Source: Cycas panzhihuaensis (lineage: Eukaryota; Cycadophyta). From it: DNA of 64,000 nt. The notes beneath the pieces were generated by a model that worked only from the letters and a program-made list of their open reading frames with translations, was not told the DNA's origin and did no database searches. The position numbers and the translations under genes were made by a program. Below, one piece after another: positions 56,035 to 64,000 of the stretch. Positions within the stretch are counted from its first letter, which is position 1, and each line of letters begins with the position of its first letter. The DNA lies in contig CM041465.1 of NCBI GenBank assembly GCA_023213395.1, forward strand, positions 132,997,741-133,061,740. Reading direction: 5' to 3'.

Positions 56035-57170
56035 AAAATTCAAAATTTTTGGTATTCTTCTCCCCCACTCTGTCCTAAGGCTGCTCCTGACATTGTGTCA
56101 TGTGCTACCAGTATTTCTGCATTTATTTGGATAAGGGTTGCAATAATAACGTCTTTCTCTTTTATTTTTTCTTGTAAGGAACTATCTTTGCCTTATATTC
56201 TTCCGCTATTTCTTTGATCGTGCGAATGATTTCTTGAGTTTTCCCCTTTGTCTAGGCTGGCTGGGATGATGTTTCCCCTATCTCCATTGTGGGAGGAAAT
56301 TCAGCTCATTCCTCGAGTGAAGGCTCCCCTTTAGCCTCTTCTTCTGGTTCCTCTTCGTCTCGTCTTCTTTTGGTACTCCTGTATACCACTTGTTTGGCAC
56401 GATGTGGAATGGAAGTATCTAGTGTCTATTGTAACCATTTCAAGATCTTTTTCATTTCCTTCTTCACTCTTCTTTTTATTTCCATATCTTGGGTGTTTTC
56501 TAGAAATGCATCTACTCACTGTTTTATCAATGGTTCATGTGGGCGAATAGGTAGTTGAGCAGGTTGTGTTCCTGGACACTGATAGATTAATATTACTAGT
56601 AAGGAGAGGTGTCTGAAGGAATGTGTTGTCACCGCTCCTATTTGTTGTATCATACTTTTTGCAAAGAATCTAAACCAATTCAGTCATTCTCCATCATGAA
56701 CCCTTGGTAATATCGGCATCATTCCCCTTGGAATGTATATGTATTTTCTTTTAGATAGGAACCGGTTTTTATAATTTTTGCTAGCCACTAGTCTTAAATC
56801 CTTGATATCCACCACCCATATTCCTCTTGACAAAATTTGAGTATTTTCTTGGCAATATTCCCTTAGCCAAGTCTCACGGTCCACTTATGATCGTTTTGTA
56901 GCATTTGGGACCTCCCCTTCCTTTGAAAACCCTATAATTTTATGAGCAATATTTGCATCGATCCTGATTTTCTTCAAATCTTTTTTTAATCCATTAATAT
57001 ATTTTCCATCAACTCTAGATCTCAATATAGGGGACTTAGGTATATGTACTCCCCCCAACCTGGTTGTTTCACCTTAGCTTTGAATGGAGCAGATAATCCT
57101 TCAAATTCTTTCCTTAATTTAAGTAGGAAAGTCTCTTGGCACCCTATCATCTTCATCTTGGCCACTATCT
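56035..57170 (-). pseudogene. H2 third coding region downstream of pol, function unknown
   Basis: On the minus strand a frame of about 350 codons with only a handful of stops runs from about 57050 to 56035. It contains LREYCQENTQILSRGIWVVD, then FLSKRKYIYIPRGMMPILPR and HSFRHLSLLVILIYQCPG, then a Lys/Glu-rich end with RRRDEEEPEEEAKGEPS and TQEIIRTIKEIAEEYKAK. A preceding piece in another frame has CQETFLLKLRKEFEGLS. The position, between integrase and 3' LTR, is that of an env-like or other accessory gene. I see no signal peptide, no convincing membrane segment (one run of about nine hydrophobic residues) and no family that I know. It could also be a captured or rearranged segment. Confidence 0.55.
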
Positions 57171-57800
57171 GGAAAAATAGGAAGCAATACAAGTACTAAA
57201 AAGAAGAAATAGGTATGGATTGCTTGATCTCTATGCCTGAAATTTGCTTCACTTCCTTTTTCGAAACTTGCTCTTGCTGGAATGATGCTTGATCTGAAAA
57301 TTGGCTATCTACTATCTATTTTTTATCCTATGTACCATGTGGGAATGCTTGCAAGTATGTCTAATATACCTTTCTATTTTTCATACTTTTGTTCTATGCA
57401 TATCCAACAATGTACTTTTTTGGTACATATAGTGTATTTTGGTCACTTTTCACATTATTATTAATTTTGCATACTTGCTAGCATACTTTTTTGGTACGTA
57501 TAGTGTAACTGATAGGTATGTACACTAAATACTTGGTTCTTTTGATACTTTTTCCCCAATTTTATTTCTTTATTTATTTTCCCAAGATTTTTCCCACTAT
57601 GATAATATATTTTTCCTTCATATTTTTGTCATATTACTTATTTCTGTGATATGAGTTATGGTTGTTTTTTTATGTTTTTATATTTTCTGTTTACATACCG
57701 AATTGAATCATGTTTCGATATCGGGGCAATCTGATTTGTCTTCAAATTCAAGCAACACGCTATGGTACAACCAGTTGATTCATTTAGAAGGCTAATATAC
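57171..57800. other. Spacer in H2 between integrase and third coding region
   Basis: About 630 bp, AT-rich, without coding features. Confidence 0.6.
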
Positions 57801-57803
57801 CCT

Positions 57804-59060
57804 AGCTGAGATAGGGTTTTAGCGAACTATCGTTCACTCGTGTTGGTAATAGGGGTCCATCAATCTCACGAAGTTGAACTGAACCATTTACAAATATTTT
57901 TTCAACGATGTATGGTCCTAACCATCGCATTTTTTATTTTTTAGGGTGTGTTTTGAATTTGCTATCATATAACAACACTTGATCACTTTCCCTAAATTGT
58001 GTCATTCTCAAATGGCAGTCATACCATGCTTTCTGCTACGTTTTCTCTATTTCTTGCAACCATTTAGCCATGTGTGTTGTTTCCTCTAGTCGTATTAGCT
58101 CCTTCAACCTTTCTTGTAGGGAGTGAAAGTCATCCAATCGACATTACAGAGCCACTCTTAATCTTGGAATTTTGAATCTGATTGGAAGAATGGCTTCAAT
58201 CCTGTAGACCAGCTGGAACGATGTTTGTCTAGTCGATCTTTTATATGTTGTTTTGAACGCCCATAATACTGATGGTACCTTCTCGACCCAATCTGATCTT
58301 CCCACATCGTAGATTTTCTGTAAACAGTTCTCTATGATTTTATTAGAACTCTTTGCTTGTCCATTTACTCTTGGATAATACGGTGTAGATTTCCAATGAC
58401 TAATCATGAAGGTCAACATCAATATTTCTATGGTTTGATTTAAGAAATGAGCCCCCTAGCCAATTACAATCTCCAATGGCCACTCAAAGCGAGTTATAAT
58501 CACTTCATATAAGAATTGTGTTGTGCTTTTTAAATCAACCTTCTGGAGTGGCCGTGCTTCTACCCATTTGGTCATATAGTTTGTTGCTACCAGGATAAAA
58601 CAAGATTGGGAACGTTCAACAAATAGTTTAACTGGCCTAACGAAATCAAGTCCCCATTTTTCAAAGGGTGTTAGAGGTAGGATTAGGTTAAGTGGCCGAA
58701 AATGCTGTCAACTAGGTTTCCCCACTCTCTAGCAGTAGTCGTATTTTTGTATCCACCTTTTCACCTCTTCGAACATTGATGACCACCAGAATCCTGATGA
58801 CAACACTTTTCTTCATGTTGCCATTTTCCCCATATGGCCTCTTGTCACTCCTTCATGTGCTTGGGCCATGATTTGATTAATCTCGTGAGGTTTCACACAA
58901 TGTCATAATACTTCATCTAGCCCTAACTTATACAATTCCCCTTTGATTAACTGATAAGGCTCTTCTTTTCGTAAAATTCCTTCACTCTATTCTATCCATT
59001 TCTGGCGATAGTTCTCCTATTGTCAGATATTCTAGTATCCCTTCATACCATTCTATTGGA
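57804..59060 (-). pseudogene. H2 integrase
   Basis: Core in broken frames: WGLDFVRPVKLFVERSQ (first Asp present), then a damaged second site (IVIGxGAHFL, where TDQGxHF is expected, Asp lost), then TPYYPRVNGQAKSSNKIIE, with Lys in place of the catalytic Glu. C-terminal part: WYDCHLRMTQFRESDQVLLYDSKF, MRWLGPYIVEKIFVNGSVQL, LPTRVNDSSLKPYLS and a stop. Inactive at two of three catalytic positions. The N-terminal zinc finger (about 58700-58900) is heavily damaged. Confidence 0.88.
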
Positions 59061-59129
59061 ATTGCTTCCACACTGAATAATGCTGCATCTAGGAAATCAT
59101 TAGATATTCCTATAGCTTTCTCTTCGTTG

Positions 59130-59580
59130 GTAATCCTCGATAGTTAGTGTAGTATCACGAGTTTTTCTCAGTTTTACCATTATTTTGAATGTAAATTCCT
59201 AGAATAACATGAATCATCTGCTGATTTGCCCTCTCATTATAGGTTTGTTTACCAAATACATAAGGGCTTGGTGGTCCACGAAGAATATGAATCGATTAGA
59301 CAATAGGTAGTGTCAGAGTTTTTGCAGTGCATAGACCATTCCAAGTGCTTCTCTTTCTATCATAGTATAGTTTTGTTCGGCTTTTGTTAGCTTCCTACTT
59401 ACAAAATAGATAGGATGATCCACTTTATCATCATTTGGTTGGGCTAACACACACCCAATGGTGTATTGCAACGTATTGACGTGCACATGAAAGATTTTTT
59501 TTCCAATCTAAAAATCTCAATATTGGTGTAGATATGATCACTCTCTTTAAGGATTCAAAAGCATGCTGCTACTCCATACT
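59130..59580 (-). pseudogene. H2 RNase H
   Basis: Minus frame: YTIGCVLAQPNDDKVDHPIYFVSRKLTKAEQNYTMIEREALGMVYALQKL, then FFVDHQALMYLVNKPIMRGQ. Typical gypsy RNase H with several stops. Confidence 0.88.
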
Positions 59581-60312
59581 TCACTCCCAATCTATGTCCT
59601 TTTTAAACAATCCTTCCAATGGCCCTGATATACATGCATATCCTCTCATAAATTTCCTGTAGTATCCTATTAGTCCTAGGAATCCTTTTAATTGCTTCCT
59701 TATGAGGGGTATTGGAAAATGTAAGATTGCGTAAACTTTAGCCAGATCCATCAACAATCGTTCCCATCTCATAATATGACCTAGTAAGTTCTCGAATGGT
59801 ACCAAAAAGATACATTTCTCTGAATTTGAGCAGAACTTGTTTTCTTGACAAGTTTGTAGCATTTCTCTTAGGTTATCCATGTGATTTTTCATGAGTCTAT
59901 ACAAAGTGCAATCATCTAGAAAAACTGCCACTTTTTCCCCAATCATTTTGCGAAAAATGTTTATAACAATTCTTTGAAATGTGGCTAGAGCATTGGTAAG
60001 GCCAAAAGGCATTACCCTATACGCGTATGTTCCCCATTCTGTAACAAAAGTCGTTTTTGCTTGGTCTTCTGGGGTGATCTGGACTTGGTTGTACCCACTG
60101 AATCCATCTGTGAAGGAGTACACCTCGTTTCCACCTATTGTTTCCAAAACATCCTCTATGAATGGTAGTGGAAAGGGATCCTTTTTTGTCATCCTATTGA
60201 GTTGCCTATAGTCCACACAAACTCTTATCTTCCCATTCTTCTTTGGGACTACCACCACATGGCTCACCCAATCACTGTAGTTGATTTCATAAATATAGCC
60301 CACTTCTAACAT
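59581..60312 (-). pseudogene. H2 reverse transcriptase (243-codon open frame)
   Basis: NYSDWVSHVVVVPKKNGKIRVCVDYRQLNRMTKKDPFPLPFIEDVL, then YSFTDGFSGYNQVQITPEDQAKTTFVTEWGTYAYRVMPFGLTNALATFQ, then VAVFLDDCTLY (catalytic box F-L-D-D), then LLGHIMRWERLLMD and KQLKGFLGLIGYYRKFMRGY. All polymerase motifs are present in one open frame, the best kept domain of H2. Confidence 0.92.
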
Positions 60313-60329
60313 CTTATCCGATTCAACTT

Positions 60330-60890
60330 TTACCTTTCACCATTGTTAATCTCTATAAATTCCAGCAGATAATTATGATTCTCTTCCTCGTCACCCTTAG
60401 ATTCCCTACTTTCCTCCTTCCGTATTGATGACATTGCTTTTGTCTGCTCCATTTTTATACTTAGTTTTTTGATTGCTTTGAGTACCTTATCAATTTTCTT
60501 GTCATCTGAAGAATGTGAAAATGTTTTCATGAAGGAATCCTTGAGATTGTTCCATGTTATAACCAAAGTTTGTTCCTTCCCTATTAACCACTTTTTTTCC
60601 ACTTGACCTGAAGTGTGGTAGAAATGATGACTCCAAGTTTTCCTAGGCAAGATCTGGGGTATTCATTCCCATTTGCATCATTGGATATGTTTCTTTGGGC
60701 AATCTCCCACATAGAATAATGGGATGTTAAATTGCTCAAGAGGATCAAACTGAATTCTGAAAGCAATTTGTAGATCTTTCCAATTCTCAAAAGCGACCTG
60801 GTGGGCTAAATACTAATACCACACTGCCCTCTTAGTGTCAACACGAAATCTAACTCCCATTAAACTTTGTTTATTATTCTTTCTTCCAAC
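60330..60890 (-). pseudogene. H2 Gag-like region
   Basis: Minus frames with VAFENWKDLQIAFRIQFDPLEQ, then TWNNLKDSFMKTFSHSSDDKKIDKVLKAIKKLS and a Lys/Glu-rich tail. It resembles a retrotransposon capsid followed by a linker and runs into the reverse transcriptase with no protease between, so a deletion has joined Gag to Pol. Confidence 0.6.
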
Positions 60891-61007
60891 CAATATTCTA
60901 TGCAATGTATTAAATGGGTAGTTGCATATAGTTGCTCTCCATAAAAAGGCTTCACATAATCTCCAATGTATGTTTCATGATTTCTCTCCTCTGGAATGGC
61001 TATTTTA
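60880..61007 (-). pseudogene. H2 copy of the conserved box shared with H1
   Basis: Encodes ERNHETYIGDYVKPFYGEQ, near-identical to 272-405 in H1. The upstream part (61008-61135) is acidic and Ser-rich (SARSFSNIGAESKEEEEEP). In this copy it precedes gag-like sequence. Confidence 0.55.
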
Positions 61008-61196
61008 CTTCCTAGACCTAAGTCTCTAAGGATACTTTCAGTTGGTTCCTCTTCTTCTTCCTTAGATTCGGCACCAATGTTTGAAAAGGACCTTGCGCTA
61101 GGTGGGTGTACCTCTAAAGAAGATGAGGAAGGTTCATTACTACCTTCCTCAGGCTAGGATAGGGATGGAGAAAGGCAATCTACCTCGAGACATAAT

Positions 61197-61677
61197 GAAG
61201 CCGACCAAGACAGGGAGAGATGCGCCCAAAATAATACTAGAAGTCGGCCACAACAAGTACATAGAGGTCGGCCAAACTCTAAAGGGGTCGCTTCACAGAA
61301 CCCCCCTTGGTCAAGGGGTGCAAGGGGTGTCAGAACCCCCCGCACAAAAAGGGGTTTCGGGGGCAATAACCCCCAACTCAAAAAGCTAGCATTATAAAAC
61401 ATGCTAAATTGTAAAGAGAATCAGGGTCGTTCATTCAAAATACTCCATATTTGATGGTCGAGATTTGTGCCTTATATGACTCTCTCATATAGTTTGATTT
61501 AGGGTGTTTTTTCATTATGTTGATGGTATTCGATGTATTGTATTGAGAGAGGCGGCTGGTTGTTGTTGCTGTGAGCATTCTACTATAGATTATGTACATT
61601 TCTTCATTCTTGGATAATAAAGATCGATACCTTTCCTGTGTGGATGTTTCCCTAGCACACTGCTAGGGTTTTACACA
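61197..61677 (+). repeat. N: LTR-like fragment, unassigned
   Basis: About 480 bp with LTR-like composition: ends in TTTTACACA, has AATAAA at 61616-61621 about 60 bases before that end, and GAGAGAGGCGGC at 61545. The next bases (TATATCTGGTGT) are not a recognisable primer-binding site. It could be a solo LTR or the 5' LTR of a truncated element. Start uncertain. Confidence 0.4.
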
Positions 61678-61842
61678 TTATATCTGGTGTATATGTGATG
61701 CTTTGACTTTCTAATTTATTTATTATATTATTTCTAATTTAAGAACTTGCATGTAAAATTTTAATTTCAATTCCTGTAACTAGTTGCAAAATAGTTTAGA
61801 TCTTGCTGGCGGTTTCTAGTTGTTGGGACCTAGTTTTCTCAA

Positions 61843-62516
61843 CAAGTCCGACAAAGGTTATGGATCAAATTACTCCAGAGGAAGATTGGACTGGAATCAA
61901 ACCAGACGTAAGCAATCTAAAATTCTTTGGGTGTCAAGCCTTTGTTCACATTCCAGATAAGAAGAGGTCAAAATTAGACTCTAAAAGTATAGAATGTATA
62001 ATGGTAGGTTACAACAAAAACTCAAAGGCTTACAAATGTATAGACCCTAAGAAAAACAAGGTCTATATAAGCAGGGATGTTGTTTTCAATGAACATGATC
62101 ACATAAAAGATGCAATAATGGAACAATTGGTTGATGAAATTCCAAAAAGAGCAATACAAATTCAACCTCCGATTGAAAAAGTCTCTAGAATCACTTTAGA
62201 AGACATACAAACAAATAATGCAGAGAGGGCATCACAGGAAATTTCCATTGACAGAGAGGAAGAATTGCATCCAAATGAAGCTGAAACAAGCATTGAAGCT
62301 GAAGAAGACAAGAAGGAAAAAAAAGTACCAAGATGGTATCTCAAAACCATTGAAGAAAGCAAAGGAGATGTATATGCTCACAGAACAAGAAGTCAGAAGC
62401 ACCAGGCTCTATTCACAAACATAGAGCCTCAATCTTTCAAAGAAGCTAAAGGCCATAAGAAATGCGAAGTAGCAATGAATGAAGAAATGGAATCAATCTC
62501 TAGAAATCAAACCTAG
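61843..62516 (+). pseudogene. K integrase C-terminal part and linker
   Basis: STSPTKVMDQITPEEDWTGIKPDVSNLKFFGCQAFVHIP, the NRSPTKAxxxxTPEExWxGxKP block of copia integrases, then YKCIDPKKNKVYISRDVVFNE and a Glu-rich linker. The catalytic core is missing. Ends at a TAG at 62514 where Trp is expected. Confidence 0.92.
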
Positions 62517-63290
62517 GATTTGGTAAAGCTGCCTCCAGGCAAACCAATAGTGAATTGAAAATGGGTGTTCAAGATCAAAGAAAATGATGATGGAGAAATA
62601 AGAAAATATAAAGCACGACTAGTTGCCTAAGAATACACTCAGACTCCTAGGATAGACTATGAAGGAACTTTCTCTCCAGTAGCCAAACTAGACACTATAA
62701 GAGTAGTAATAGCCATAGTAGCTCAAAACAACTGGAAAATTTACCAATTAGACATAAAAAGTGCATTTCTAAATGGCAACCTTGAAGAAGAAGTTTACAT
62801 GAAACAACCTGAAGGATTTATTTAGCCTGGTAAAGAAAATTTGGTATGCAGATTAAGAAAGGCATTGTATGGTTTGAAACAAGCCCTAGGAGCCTGGTAT
62901 GCTAAGCTAGATAAGTATTTGATTCAGAATGGATTTTGTAGATGCAGTTCATACTCTAGCTTGTACACCAAAAAGAGACAATGTTTGATAACATTCATCA
63001 CAATATATGTTGATGATATGATTCTCACTGGTAGCGATATTGAATAAATTGAAAACATAAGGGCACAACTAAAAAGAGGTTTTGAAATGACTGGTCTAGG
63101 ATTATTAAACTACTATTTGGGGATAGAAATAAGACAAGAAAAAGATTTTTTTTTCTTGTCTCAGAATAGATACATTAAAAATCTGTTCTCAAAATTCACG
63201 ATGGAAGAAAGTAACCCTTGTGTCACACCTATGGAAGTAGGTTGTGATCTCACCCTTGGTGAAGATGAATAATGTGTTGATGGAACCCTC
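62517..63290 (+). pseudogene. K reverse transcriptase
   Basis: KWVFKIKENDDGEIRKYKARLVA, then IDYEGTFSPVAKLDTIRVVIAI, QLDIKSAFLNGNLEEEVYMKQPEGF, RKALYGLKQALGAWYAKL, ITIYVDDMILTGSD with YVDD intact, and MTGLGLLNYYLGIEIRQE. In-frame stops at 62556, 62628, 62823, 63045 and 63270. Confidence 0.93.
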
Positions 63291-63947
63291 TACAGACAGC
63301 TAATTGGTAGTCTCATATATCGCACAACAACTAGACCTGACATCTCATATGCAGTAACTCTAGTTTCAAGATATATGCAGGATCCCAAGATCAAACATTG
63401 GAAAGCAGCAAAAAGAATCCTCAAATATCTAAAGGGGTCAATTAATTTAATACTTATGTATCCAAAACTGAAAGAAGACAAGTTAATTGGATATTGTGAT
63501 TCAAATTGGACCAAAGACAAAGAAAAAAGAAAATCAACAAGTGGGGTTTGCTTCTTTCTTGGACCAGTAGCAATCTCCTAGAGTAGTAAAAGACAGGCTA
63601 CAGTTGCTCTTTCATCTATAAAAGTAGAATACAAGTCAACAGTCAGTGCAATTTGTGAAGCAGTTTGGCTCAGGCAACTCCTGTCAGATCTAAATCAGCT
63701 ACAAAAAGAACCAACAACACTCTTTTGTGATAATCAAAGTGCAATCAAGTTGACCAAGAACCCAGTTCTACATGCTCAAACAAAACATATAGAAGTCCAT
63801 CATCATTTTATAAGAGAAAAGGTTCAAAACAAAGAAGTTGACTTGTTCTACTGTCCAACAAATGAACAGGTTGCAAACATCCTAACAAAACCTCTCAACA
63901 AAGATAGGTTCATGGTACTTAGAGACAAATTAGGATTGAAGGGATAA
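63291..63947 (+). pseudogene. K RNase H and end of Pol
   Basis: RQLIGSLIYRTTTRPDISYAVTLVSRYM, HWKAAKRILKYLKGSINL, IGYCDSNWTKDKEKRKSTSG, then a TAG at 63579 (Trp expected), TVALSSIKVEYKS, LFCDNQSAIKLTKNP, KHIEVHHHFIREKVQ, then NILTKPLNKDRF. Final TAA at 63945. Confidence 0.93.
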
Positions 63948-63952
63948 AATAT

Positions 63953-63962
63953 GAAGAGAGGG
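63953..63962 (+). other. K polypurine tract
   Basis: GAAGAGAGGG just before the LTR. Confidence 0.75.
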
Positions 63963-64000
63963 TGTTAGGATATATAATGTTTCATCCAACTAATGTAATC
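63963..64000 (+). repeat. K 3' LTR, start only
   Basis: TGTTAGGATATATAATG follows the polypurine tract; continues past the window. Confidence 0.8.

Larger units (their letters stand above)
54977..61140 (-). mobile_element. H2: Ty3/gypsy retrotransposon, second copy of family H
   Basis: 3' LTR 54977-55988, a third coding region 56035-57170, a non-coding spacer, then integrase, RNase H, reverse transcriptase and gag-like sequence reading from right to left. The 5' LTR is absent; the coding sequence ends near 61140 at a hairpin next to LTR-like N. Protease is not found. The zinc knuckles present in H1 are missing. Confidence 0.85.
61843..64000 (+). mobile_element. K: Ty1/copia retrotransposon, 3' half, runs off right edge
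   Basis: Integrase C-terminal part, reverse transcriptase, RNase H, polypurine tract and the start of the 3' LTR. A single reading frame from 61803 to 63947 is broken only by seven in-frame stops. The 5' half is missing at about 61843, where sequence from the LTR-like region upstream joins in the middle of the integrase. Confidence 0.93.

Noticed and set aside
56035-57170. Envelope gene in H2
   Set aside because: The position is suggestive, but there is no signal peptide, membrane anchor or cleavage-site pattern, so only a third coding region of unknown function is claimed.
1-64000. tRNA genes, rRNA genes, organellar DNA
   Set aside because: No cloverleaf-like block, rRNA segment or plastid or mitochondrial gene was recognised on reading; copia motifs that also occur in plant mitochondrial DNA are explained by the retrotransposons here.

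Overview
The window is a stretch of nuclear DNA from a large, retrotransposon-rich plant genome. Every coding signal I recognise belongs to LTR retrotransposons of the two plant superfamilies, Ty1/copia (order PR-IN-RT-RH) and Ty3/gypsy (order PR-RT-RH-IN). I see no host gene, tRNA, rRNA or CRISPR array. Old, diverged, heavily nested elements that are mostly not reduced to solo LTRs suggest a gymnosperm or another slow-removal genome, but the species cannot be read from the sequence.

Layout, using my own labels. 1-4255: H1, a gypsy element on the minus strand that runs off the left edge (5' LTR 3394-4255). 4256-~14515: G, a GC-richer minus-strand gypsy element with the longest surviving reading frames. 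~14516-16622 and 24904-25734: E, a minus-strand copia element split by F. 16623-24898: F, a plus-strand copia element (target duplication GTATG). 19359-21357: I, a small gag-only element inside F (GTGCT), the youngest insertion here. 25735-28513: no recognised content. 28519-42633: C, an old minus-strand gypsy element (AGTAC), split by A. 29290-38971: A, a mostly non-coding minus-strand element (CCTTG), split by B. 33244-38810: B, a nearly complete minus-strand copia element (ACAAA). 42639-45350: non-coding DNA with tandem duplications. ~45351-46760: D, the 3' end of a copia element related to E. ~46762-52248: J, a plus-strand chromovirus. 52249-54039: nothing recognised. 54040-54976: M, a copia gag fragment. 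54977-~61140: H2, a minus-strand relative of H1. ~61197-61677: N, an LTR-like piece. ~61843-64000: K, the 3' half of a plus-strand copia element.

The elements form nested stacks that can be ordered in time without a clock: B inside A inside C, and I inside F inside E. H1 may also lie inside the tail of G. Exact 5-bp target duplications support five insertions, and removing A or I rejoins the interrupted protease reading frame of its host element. All elements carry stops, frameshifts or deletions. Element I has the most similar LTRs, but it encodes only a gag-like protein.

The least routine items are: an array of imperfect hairpins and a recurrent GGGCGA-type motif in element A; a third long coding region of unknown function downstream of pol in H2; a conserved box shared by H1 and H2 in different domain contexts; the gag-only element I; and several tandem duplications. 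Positions, TSDs and mismatch counts were read by eye.
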